DNA of 64,000 nt, taken from NCBI RefSeq assembly GCF_901000735.1, contig NC_081545.1:19802100-19866099 (forward strand), read 5' to 3'. The DNA comes from Corylus avellana (Eukaryota; Streptophyta; Magnoliopsida; Fagales; Betulaceae). The notes below the pieces were generated by a model. The model saw nothing but the letters and a program-made list of their open reading frames with translations, was not told the origin of the DNA and did not search any database. Both the position numbers and the translations under genes were made by a program. Of this stretch, positions 55,959 to 64,000 are shown piece by piece (within the stretch, counting starts at the first letter, position 1; every line of letters starts with the position of its first letter).

Positions 55959-56287
55959 GGGGAAAATTCACTTTACTCCTAAAGTTTCAGGTGTTTTTCA
56001 ATTTAAACCTCAAAGTTTAAAATTGGCAATGTACCCTCTAATGTTTCAAAAATTTTCAACTTAAACCTTCTTTACTAATTTCCGTTAAGTTGGACGAAAT
56101 TTTTTTAAATAAAGCCTGATGGTAATTACGTAATTTCATAGATTTCCGTTCAATTTGATGAAAATTAGTAACAGAAGGTTTAAATTGAAAATTTTTGAAA
56201 CATTAGGGAGGTACATTGCCAATTTTTAAACTTTGAGATTCAAATTGAAAAACTCCTGAAACTTATGGGGTAAAGTGGATTTTTCCC
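55959..56287. mobile_element. Small Mutator-like foldback MITE with perfect 9-bp duplication
   Basis: The 329-bp element has ends GGGGAAAATTCACTTTAC and the inverse of GGGAAAAATCCACTTTACC and is nearly all arm. TTGTTTTAA repeats exactly at 55950-55958 and 56288-56296. No ORF. Confidence 0.9.
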
Positions 56288-56296
56288 TTGTTTTAA

Positions 56297-56796
56297 TGTT
56301 CTAGGAGTTTCTTTTCCTAGAAATTTTTTGAACTTATAGAAGTAAGTTAATAGATTGAGCTGGGATGTTTGAGAGACATTACAAAAAGGCAGGTTTTTAT
56401 CAAGAAGATGCTTCACATGCATAATTTATTTGCCATTATCACCAAATCGATATAATATTTCTATAAATAACATAACTACTGCAAAACATAGAGGCACAAT
56501 AACAAACAAAGATCAAAACAATAACAATCGTAAAAGAGAATATTAAGAATTGAAATTCAAACTCAGAGATTGAAAATACTCCACTAAAGCCTCAAGAAAT
56601 CGTTAAAACAATTCCAGAATCAATGTAAAAAAGATGAAGAGAAAAAAAAGAATCAACATTGAAATCTTTGAATACAAATCAAATCTCCACAAAAACCCAA
56701 ATACATAATTCAAATAATTATCGAAAGAATCGAATGGGTCCAAATGAGAAACAATCATGAAATGCACTTACTTATTGTGATATGAGCTTTCTTTGT
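56297..56796 (-). other. 3' region of TNL-3
   Basis: Non-coding. Positions 56540-56796 match the region downstream of the TNL-2 last exon (39235-39530), so this is duplicated 3' UTR or flank. No poly(A) signal could be assigned with confidence. Confidence 0.55.
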
Positions 56797-57519
56797 TCAA
56801 TCGTGATCTATCCTCATTTCAGCACTATGATCATACCTCAATCTTTTAGCCTCTCGATCGTCGTCAAAGCAACCATGGCTTGATTCTGCTTTATCATCAA
56901 TACTATGTTCACACCTCAATCTTTTAGCATCTCGTTCATCGGCAAAGCAACCATTGCTCAATTCTACTTCATCATCACCAAGGCCTATTTTAGACTCGAT
57001 TGCAACCTGATCTATGGACACATCTCTGTCATCACTAATAACAATGGCATTCTTATTCGATGTAGAGGCATAATGAATAATTTGTCCATCAATAACCCTC
57101 TCGTATATTAGGCAAACCCCTATCTTCTTAACATTGATTTCTGACCCAAAATCTGCGATAACCTCTACTTCGTCACCGGCCTCCAAATTGAACTCACTTT
57201 TAGGAAAATTGATTTGCCAAATGTGATCTTCATGCGACATTTTTAGAGCAATGCTAAATGGCCTTTCATTTTGCTTAATGGTACTCTTGGTTTTATTGAT
57301 TACGGAAATGCTAGGAAGATCAGAAGAGACCCCAATCTTGCAATTGTCATATGTTGAATAAACAATGCATACAGTGAACCCTTCCATATTACGATCAATG
57401 ATGTGAGGTACTTCAAAACATACAGAGCGTCCCTCATCCTTATACGTAAACCAATCAGGTATATCATTATTAGGGACAAAAATGCCAAACGTACTACCAA
57501 ATCCACTCAAAGTCCATTC
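56797..57519 (-). CDS. TNL-3 exon 5: C-JID domain and duplicated tail
   Basis: The exon begins after CTACAG and reads EWTLSGFGSTFGIFVPNNDIPDWFTYKDEG, the start of the post-LRR C-JID domain, which in TNLs contributes to ligand binding. The core ends near GQIIHYASTSNK. Beyond it the tail holds two related units of about 27 residues, each containing GCF-(A/D)-D-(E/D)-R-(D/E)-AKRLR, followed by a stop at 56797-56799. The AKRLR segments are basic and could act in nuclear import; that is inference. Confidence 0.9.
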   Translation of the reverse strand, partial: EWTLSGFGSTFGIFVPNNDIPDWFTYKDEGRSVCFEVPHIIDRNMEGFTVCIVYSTYDNCKIGVSSDLPSISVINKTKSTIKQNERPFSIALKMSHEDHIWQINFPKSEFNLEAGDEVEVIADFGSEINVKKIGVCLIYERVIDGQIIHYASTSNKNAIVISDDRDVSIDQVAIESKIGLGDDEVELSNGCFADERDAKRLRCEHSIDDKAESSHGCFDDDREAKRLRYDHSAEMRIDHD

Positions 57520-57565
57520 CTGTAGCCACCAAAAGCATTATGTATATAAGCAGTACCATAAACAA

Positions 57566-57607
<42 letters not shown>

Positions 57608-60600
57608 CTGTAGGATGCTTTCTTTAAAAGTATTTGTTAAATTGCTGCACCCTTCCAGGCTAAGGAAGTCAATGCGCTTCAACATCTTATCCAAGCCAGG
57701 AATCTCGGCTAATTTGTTGCAGTCAGTGAGGTACAAAGCTTCCATATTTAAGATATTTGATAGATTTGGCAATCTTTCCAACGCCATGCAGTATGATGCA
57801 TCCACCGCAGTCAAACTTGGTGGTAAATCTGGAATTGATCGAAGCTTTGTGCAATAACCCAAAAAGAGATCTTTAAGGTTCGGAAGACCACCAAGGCTCG
57901 ATGGTAGGCTACAAAAATGATTGTTTTGTAGATCTAAAGATTGAAGGGCACATAAACTTCCAAGATCTTTAGGAATTGCATCATCTGATAAATTGCAATT
58001 ACTGAGATTTAAATCTCTTAGTGAGTTCAAACCTTGTAGTGAAGCAGGCAACAAATTGACTGGCTTGGGACTTTTCCTTGGGAATATCCAAGACCAAAAT
58101 CGTGAAGAGAATGACTTAGATGGTGATCCTTTGCACCCACACAGTGACAAGTATTTGAGGTTCTTTAGCTTTACTATGGTACATGGCACTTGTCTTATGG
58201 CAGTGTTATCTGCAAGAAAAGTTGTCAAGGATACCATCTCCCCCAATTCGTCAGCCAAATTGTCAAGTCTAGAACAACCAGAAAGAATGAGAGTTTGAAG
58301 AGACTTCAACCTATAGAAACTCTTTGGCAAACTTTGAAGACTTCTGCAATCTTTAAAATTAACCAAAACAAGATTATTAAGATCTCCAATAGATTGGTGA
58401 ACCTCAAACAAACTTGTACAATCTTTGAGTATTAGTTTCTCAAGATTAGGGAGTCTTGCAAAATTGGGGGTCTGAACCACGTAATGGGAATGACTAAGAT
58501 TTAGGAATTTCAACTTCTCGAACAGTTGCTGAACAAACGAGGAAAGAAAGAAACAAAATATTAGCACCAAAATGTCAAAATTTATGGCTTAATGGTTATG
58601 AGTATAATATACCTCGGAATTTTTCCAAATTTGCGTGAGATTGCTATGTCGCAAGTCAATCGCAACTAGGTTTCTTGAGTAAAAGTTGTTTGGAAAAACT
58701 TTTACAGGGAATCCATGCCAACAGAGCCACCTTAAATCTTTAGAAAGATGTTTATAATCTCCGGTAAGGTGGACATGATCAAGGTGGAGTAATCTCAATC
58801 TCTCCATCTTTATAAATGGTCTTGTACTGAAAGTCACATCACTTAATCTTGGAAATTTTAAAGTAAGTCCTTCAATTGCTTCAGGTCCCTGATAAGAAAA
58901 ATATTAATGTGATGCACTTTTAAAGTAGTTATATTAAAGTTGAGAGTTTTTAATGTACTTACAAAAAAACAAAGGGAAAACTACACATATAATTCCCTTG
59001 AACTAACACTCTATTTGCAAATACCTTCCAACTTTAAAATGTAACAATCAACCCAATTACGCAACACTTTGAGGTTACCCCCTTTATTAATTTTTTTTTT
59101 TTTTTTGGTAAATTGGACGAAAAAATCTTCGCATGACCAATTTGACATTTTCTTTCCAATATACCCCGCATTAGATGTGTAAAAATATAATTAACCCCCC
59201 TTACATAAATAATAATAATAATAATCTACCGTAGCCTCCACTTGCCATGAAGATTCATGGCAAGGTATGGGTCACTAGGGCCCAAGACCCATAACATGGT
59301 TGTAGGTCTCCATGGCCAAGACCCACCATGACAACAACCTAGCTTTTGGTCTAGGTAGACTCACATTTAGGTCGTGCGTCTCCATAGCCAGGGGAGGATG
59401 TGGGTGTCTGGCCATGACCTCCTCCTCGGTCAAGCTATGTTGAATTAATTAATTTTTTTTTTTATTTTTTTTATTTTTTTATTTTTTATGTTTTTCTTTT
59501 CACATATCTTATGTTAGGTATAATTGTAACGCCCCAGGAAAATTAATTAACTGGTAATTGAATTCATGGTTCTCCTCAACCTTATTCGTCTCGGAACAAG
59601 ACTTAGGGGGATCTTATTCTCTCTGGAGGGAGACTACAACGAAAGACTTTAAATAAAGGACAGAGATAGCAATAATTTAAAACCACAATCATAATATCGA
59701 GATTGAAACGGAAAGCATCATAACATAGATAGATCTCCAAATGTATCGGTTAGAGATCGGCCACCAAATATAATACATATCACTAATAGCTATTTCGAAT
59801 AAACTAAGGGTTACGTCTAACTAAGTAAAGCATAATGATGATCTTGAGCAACTCCAGAAGAATAGATATGTCGGCATCCCACATCGACTTGAGCCATACA
59901 GGGTCCAAGTCCTAAAAATTGATCTTGATCAAATCCTTTATAATGACTAGGTGTCGTCGAATCTATTCTCAACTAAGCTAGCTAAACAATGCAATTATAT
60001 ATAATGGAGGTGAAAGAAAACAAGGGTAAGCCCGACGACTTAGTGAGAAAAAATGCACCCAATGTACATGTCATTTGAATGATGATCTCCGTTGTTAATA
60101 AATCTCATGCAGCATTGTGATGTGACAAGTTTATCATGGATGCAATATAGATATAATATATGTTGTAATTATGAGAATCTAGTCATAGTTCAAACTATAT
60201 GGTCTACTCAAGATATTACCCATTCTCAAAAGGGTTGGCATTGTCCTGAGGAACCTGTAATACAATGCCGGTGCCCCGACCATTGTACACTACCATTCAT
60301 AAAACTAACAACCCGACTGAGTTGGACCTCGGGTGGCTCCCACTACTAATGATGTATGTTCTGTAGTGGCTCGTCAATCAAACATGGTTGCAACCATCAC
60401 AAAACAACCATTGGATCCAAGACCCATATAACACACACCCATTTGACTATAGAGTTGACATGTATAGTAAGCCCATGATCGTTATCCCACACGTACCGGT
60501 ATACCGTGGCATATGATGCAATTAGTATTATTCGTCTCTTACATCCATGATTTTAAAAATCTCACCATGTTCATTATCTTACTTAGGCAACACATATTTT

Positions 60601-63600
60601 CACAAAATTCATAATAGAACAAAATGTATTTCATGAGAGTCGTAAAGATGTATGTTTAGTACACATAAAACAATCATGCAATACAAAAAAATAACGATAA
60701 GTATTCATGTGAGTTTGTACTCACTTGTATCATAAAGATCCTCCAAATAATCCTCTGGGTGTTCAACACTCTCAAGATCTCTGAATTGGCCTATCATCAG
60801 TCCTAAATCTGAACTAAAACGAGTCCTTGTTCTAAACTACCCAAAACATAGGTTCTGCCTGACCAGTGAACGTTCTGTCAAACTATGTGAACATTAGGGT
60901 TCGAGGCCGAACGTTCGGCCAGAAGGGTGCGAACATTCTCTATTGGGCAGAAAACTCATCTCAAACCAAAGAGGCTTCTAATCATTTCTAAACAAGTTCT
61001 AAGACTACAAAAAAGTTCCTAACACACTCGTAACCTAAAATAATATATTCGTGCAAAATAAAACATGTAAAACACGATTGAAATGCTAACACATGTTTAA
61101 ACCAAGATTAAAACCTAAAACAACAACATAAGCCCAAAACTAACAACCAAGCTATGGAAAACACTTAACTAGAGTAACAACTAGGTAAAGAATAAGCCAA
61201 GTTAAGGAGGTTACCCCTCTAGAGCAAGAACCTCAAAGAAAGCCTTCATTCTCCTTCTCATAACTCACAAAACACTCAAGCATAGTTTTTTTAGGGCTCA
61301 AAGGGTAGAATGAGACTTAGAAGGGTGTGGGAGGGAGTATTTATAGGGCTGAAAAAGCTGAGGGCGCAGCTGTGACAGTTCTACAAAGCATCGAACGTTC
61401 GGTGGTCCATGACCAAATGTTCGGCGTACTGTTGGCATAGTGATTTAGAGTTTGCAGACGTTCGATCATCACCAAGTGGGTCAAAATTTGGTCAACGAAC
61501 GTTCACTAGTCCCCTTGCGAACGTTCGGTTTACTATTTTACCCAATGGTTTCTTGGTTGTAGGTCAAACATTCGATCAAAACCGAAATGCCCCAAAATCT
61601 TCCCCCAACGATCCCTAATGAACAAGGAAATCTTGCTAACCCTCCAACTAAACTAATCACAGCCTAGTAATTTACCCGGTGCACTACAATAATAGTCAGT
61701 TAAAGTCAAAATTAGTCATGTGGTAAATCTTCCATCAAATTTAACAGAAAATGCTAGCATATGGGTTAAAATGAAGGTGTTGCGTAATTTGGGAGAATCA
61801 ATTGTCACTTTTGAAAATTTGGGAGATGAGGTGTTTGTGAATTCAATATAAGTTTGACAAGAATAAATATAGTTTCCTGAAAAGAAAATATAAACATCTT
61901 TGTAGTGTTCACCACAAAGCAAGTAATATGTAACCTATAGTTTGCACCGTAAAATTATAAGAAGGGAAATGCCCAATTTTTCTAATCCTCTTATCAATAT
62001 TTGAGCCAACAAATGCATTCTTGTCGAGTATTTCATTTAGCTGAGGCCAGCTTACTATAATATAACCACGCATGCTTGAAAGTAACAAAATAGTAGAATG
62101 AAGTTAGCAAAGAAAACAAATATGGGCCTTGTGAAATGATAATTTCTCCCTTGAAATGAGATACTGGAATCAAAACCAATCATTTCTTTACAACACCACC
62201 CAGAACGTACCATTTCTTCGATATAAACAAAGAAAAAGAAAACACATTTTCCCCCCACCTCCAATCTACCTCACACACATCTGCTTTAGCAACACCACCC
62301 ACCTATTACAACAATCAGATACACGTGCATGGCACATTCTATACTTTCCATCCAAATTAATTGGTGGATTTAACTAATTATAAGCGAGCCAATCAAAACA
62401 GAAATTTCAACTTAAGGGATGAATTGCAATAATTTAAATTTCAAGGGTGATTTAAATAGGTTAATAAGTTAGAGTAAAATATAAATCATCCTTTAATTTA
62501 TTTATTTTTATTATTATTATTATTTTTTTTTTGTTATAGTGGAAGTTCTTACCTCATGCTTTGCCAACACATCAAGTGCATCCTCATGCAACCATACTCT
62601 ACTACGCTTTCCCGGTATTTTTGGGCATTCTTCACGAACAATTTCTCTTCCCATGTCTCGGAGCAAATCATGCATTACGAGCTTGTTTTTCTCATCAATT
62701 GAAAGAAGACACCGCTGAATGAGGACACTAATTCCAATCTCTGGAAAAAAATTACAGGCATCCAATATTTGTATAACATAGTTTTTGTCTATTCCGATAA
62801 AAAAGAATGATATATCAAGGAATATATCCTTTTGAGTACTATCACTTAATCCATCAAAGCTTATTTTAAGTTTTGTTTGAATTTTATCATCAGGGATCCT
62901 TTTCAATTTCTCCAATGTACTTTTCCATTCCTCCTTACTCCTAGAGAAAAGAAAAGAACCCAAAACTTCAAGAGCTAGTGGTAATCCTCCAGAATAAGCA
63001 ACAACACTTCTTGACAAGTCCATATAATCTTTAGTGGGATAACTATTCCTAAAGGCATGCCAACTAAAGAGTTCCAAAGACTCATTTTCACACATTTCTT
63101 CGGCTATATATACTTCGTCCACTTCAAGTGCCTTGAGCAATTGCTCATCTCTAGTTGTTATAATAATTCTACTTCCGGGCCCGAACCAATCACGACTTCT
63201 AGCTATGGCATTGAGTTGCTCCAACTTATCTACATCATCAAGTATAACAAGTACTCTTCTACCACGAAGTCTTTCTTTAATCATAGTAAGCCCTCTATCA
63301 ACATTATTCACCTTTATCTTGCCTATCTTTAAGATATCAGAAAGAAGTTGCTCTTGTAATCGAACCTGACCATTAGGTTGCTTAAAAGTTTCCCTAATAT
63401 TTGCAAGAAAACTTTTACCTTCGAAACTATGAAAAATTTGGTTATATATGGCTTTGGAAATGGTTGTCTTCCCTATTCCACCCATTCCCCAAATTCCTAC
63501 CATGCGGACATCATCGGCTCCAACCCTTAACAAGGAAGTGATGGCTTGCACTCGAGAATTTATTCCAACTGGATAGAGTGTGACATATAAGTACGTGCTG

Positions 63601-63654
63601 TTGACTTCCCTTAAAACCTCTTCAACAATTTTCCTAATAAATTTGGCTTCCTGC
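56797..63654 (-). CDS. TNL-3: TIR-NB-ARC-LRR immune receptor (exons 2-5)
   Basis: The gene is on the minus strand with exons 62553-63654, 58613-58888, 57608-58528 and 56797-57519. The TIR exon lies beyond the right edge. The exons join in frame (first junction phase 2, the others phase 0) to about 1006 residues, with no stop or frameshift. Order: NB-ARC, LRRs, C-JID. By family, such receptors recognise pathogen effectors in the cytoplasm or nucleus and, through TIR NADase activity, trigger EDS1-dependent immunity and cell death. The pathogen recognised cannot be inferred. Intron 2 is 3.66 kb because of a foldback element and a solo LTR. It is the only apparently intact member of the three-gene cluster; expression is unknown. 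Confidence 0.92.
57520..57607 (-). other. TNL-3 intron 4 with (TC)n at the donor
   Basis: An 88-bp intron with GT at 57607-57606 and AG at 57521-57520. A (GA)17-type microsatellite at 57571-57605 (TC on the coding strand) starts right behind the GT donor. Retention would leave the frame open into a Ser-Leu run and a hydrophobic YLFMVLLIYIMLLVATG segment, ending at 57494. Confidence 0.85.
57608..58528 (-). CDS. TNL-3 exon 4: leucine-rich repeats
   Basis: 307 codons of LRRs with LxxLxxLxLxxC-type units, such as LKFLNLSHSHYVVQTPNF, LEKLILKDCTSLFEVHQSIG, LQTLILSGCSRLDNLADELG, LKYLSLCGCKG, LRDLNLSNCNLSDDAIPKDLG and LQSLDLQNNHFCSLPSSLGG. A basic spacer (FWSWIFPRKSPKPVNLLP) interrupts the series near the middle, as is common in plant TNLs. 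Acceptor GTTCAG and donor CAG/GT are both present. This domain determines specificity. Confidence 0.92.
58613..58888 (-). CDS. TNL-3 exon 3: first LRRs
   Basis: 92 codons. It begins GPEAIEGLTLKFPRLSDVTF, joins the NB-ARC exon after KHE, and continues MERLRLLHLDHVHLTGDYKHL, LRWLCWHGFPVKVFP and NLVAIDLRHSNLTQIWKNSE. The LRWLCWHGFP type of motif is standard at this point in TNLs. Boundaries: acceptor TTATCAG and donor GAG/GTATAT. Confidence 0.92.
58974..61878. mobile_element. Foldback MITE in TNL-3 intron 2, split by a solo LTR
   Basis: The left arm 58974-59095 (GGGAAAACTACACATATAATTC ... TTACGCAACACTTTGAGG) pairs with the right arm 61720-61878 (GGTGTTGCGTAATTTGGG ... CTATATTTATTC read inverted). 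Flanking 9-mers AAAAACAAA and GAAAAGAAA match at 7 of 9. The interior is AT-rich apart from a diverged part at 59220-59440. Confidence 0.7.
59525..61688 (+). mobile_element. Solo LTR in the intron-2 foldback element
   Basis: 2164 bp with TGTAACGCCCC at the left and GTGCACTACA at the right, flanked by ATAAT at 59520-59524 and 61689-61693. There is no coding region or second LTR. The start is of the chromovirus type. It contains GAACGTTC-like words at 60860-60945 and 61390-61530. Its orientation is opposite to TNL-3. Confidence 0.88.
62553..63654 (-). CDS. TNL-3 exon 2: NB-ARC domain
   Basis: The exon follows a TTTGCAG acceptor and gives 367 codons. Motifs in order, by residue within the exon: P-loop GMGGIGKTT (about 56-64); RNBS-A FEGKSFLANIRE; kinase-2 RRVLVILDDVDKLEQL, with the final Trp-to-Asp/Val pattern expected for TNLs; RNBS-B GSRIIITTRDEQLL; RNBS-C ESLELFSWHAF; GLPL GGLPLALEVLGSFLF; RNBS-D FLDISFFFIG; and MHD VMHDLLRDMGREIVRE (about 330). 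The exon ends WLHEDALDVLAKHE at a GTAAGA donor. All ATP-binding residues are present, so the ADP/ATP switch should work. Confidence 0.94.
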
Positions 63655-64000
63655 CTGCAAATTATTTTAGAAATTAGGTAGAGTCAAAACATACAAGTAA
63701 CCATTTAAAAATAGTAAATATTTCATGATGGCAGATAAAAGCTCAACATATTTTGGCCAGTATCCCTAACACTCTAGTACTTAAAATACTACTTGGCCCA
63801 AATTTGAAGAAATTAAACTTTAGATGCCATAAAATTATGTTGCATGCACAAATCTATGTAAACATTTATGAGTATCAACTTAGTTAGCTGCTAAAATTTC
63901 CCTTTTTTTTTCATACAAAAATCTGGACCTCAAATCCCAACTAGACCTTGAGACTTTTAAAGAGAAAGGTATACCTCTTGTGATGTATATTGGACCAAAA
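63655..64000 (-). other. TNL-3 intron 1, partial
   Basis: It runs from the exon-2 acceptor to the window edge and is similar to TNL-2 intron 1 (48460-48830). The TIR exon is expected further right. Confidence 0.75.

Larger units (their letters stand above)
58889..62552 (-). other. TNL-3 intron 2 (3.66 kb)
   Basis: It has a GTAAGAAC donor at 62552 and a TATCAG acceptor at 58889. It contains the foldback element 58974-61878 with the solo LTR 59525-61688 inside. The part at 61967-62048 is conserved at TNL-1 (13256-13323). No gene is seen in it. Confidence 0.85.

Overview
This is plant nuclear DNA, almost certainly from a woody or otherwise repeat-rich eudicot. The evidence is a cluster of TIR-NB-ARC-LRR (TNL) disease-resistance genes, a class that monocots lack, with GT-AG introns, set among Copia, Athila-type Ty3/gypsy, LINE, hAT, CACTA and Mutator-like elements. 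I cannot name the species. The DNA is AT-rich and has three 100-N assembly gaps (13324-13423, 31387-31486, 42819-42918).

Host genes. Three TNL paralogues lie in the same (minus) orientation and decay from right to left. TNL-3 (56797-63654, continuing past the right edge) looks intact: an NB-ARC exon with P-loop, kinase-2, GLPL and MHD motifs, two LRR exons and a C-JID exon, all with good splice sites. TNL-2 (about 39.4-49.6 kb) is a pseudogene with a stop in the TIR domain, a lost exon-1 donor, a small P-loop deletion, further frameshifts and no LRR exons; only its last exon survives, at 39.4-40.1 kb. TNL-1 (about 13.25-31.85 kb) is a pseudogene split by a CACTA-like element at its start codon, an hAT MITE in the TIR exon and a Copia element in the NB-ARC exon. 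That Copia element is itself split by a 10-kb Athila-type element.

Layout. 1-4474: a gag-only Athila-type element. 5117-10888: a full-length but dead L1-type LINE with a 16-bp target duplication. 12.2-13.25 kb: Mutator-like foldback DNA. 13.25-31.85 kb: TNL-1 and its nested insertions. 33.4-36.8 kb: a 3'-truncated Copia element. 37.3-39.0 kb: foldback elements. 39.4-49.6 kb: TNL-2 remnants, a 5'-truncated Copia element, and an Athila-type LTR holding a chromovirus-type solo LTR. 49.6-56.3 kb: foldback elements, nested up to three deep. 56.8-64 kb: TNL-3, whose intron 2 holds a foldback element split by a solo LTR.

Most insertions could be dated relative to one another from target-site duplications read directly in the sequence: AAGTC, ATTGG, ACACA, ATAAT, TCG, an 8-bp hAT duplication, and several perfect 9-bp duplications. 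The most unusual structures are a GC-rich palindromic core (GGGGTGGCC/GGCCACCCC) shared by foldback elements with different ends, a Copia element with TA...TA rather than TG...CA termini, and a CACTA-like element packed with about 23 ACGTG/CACGT words.
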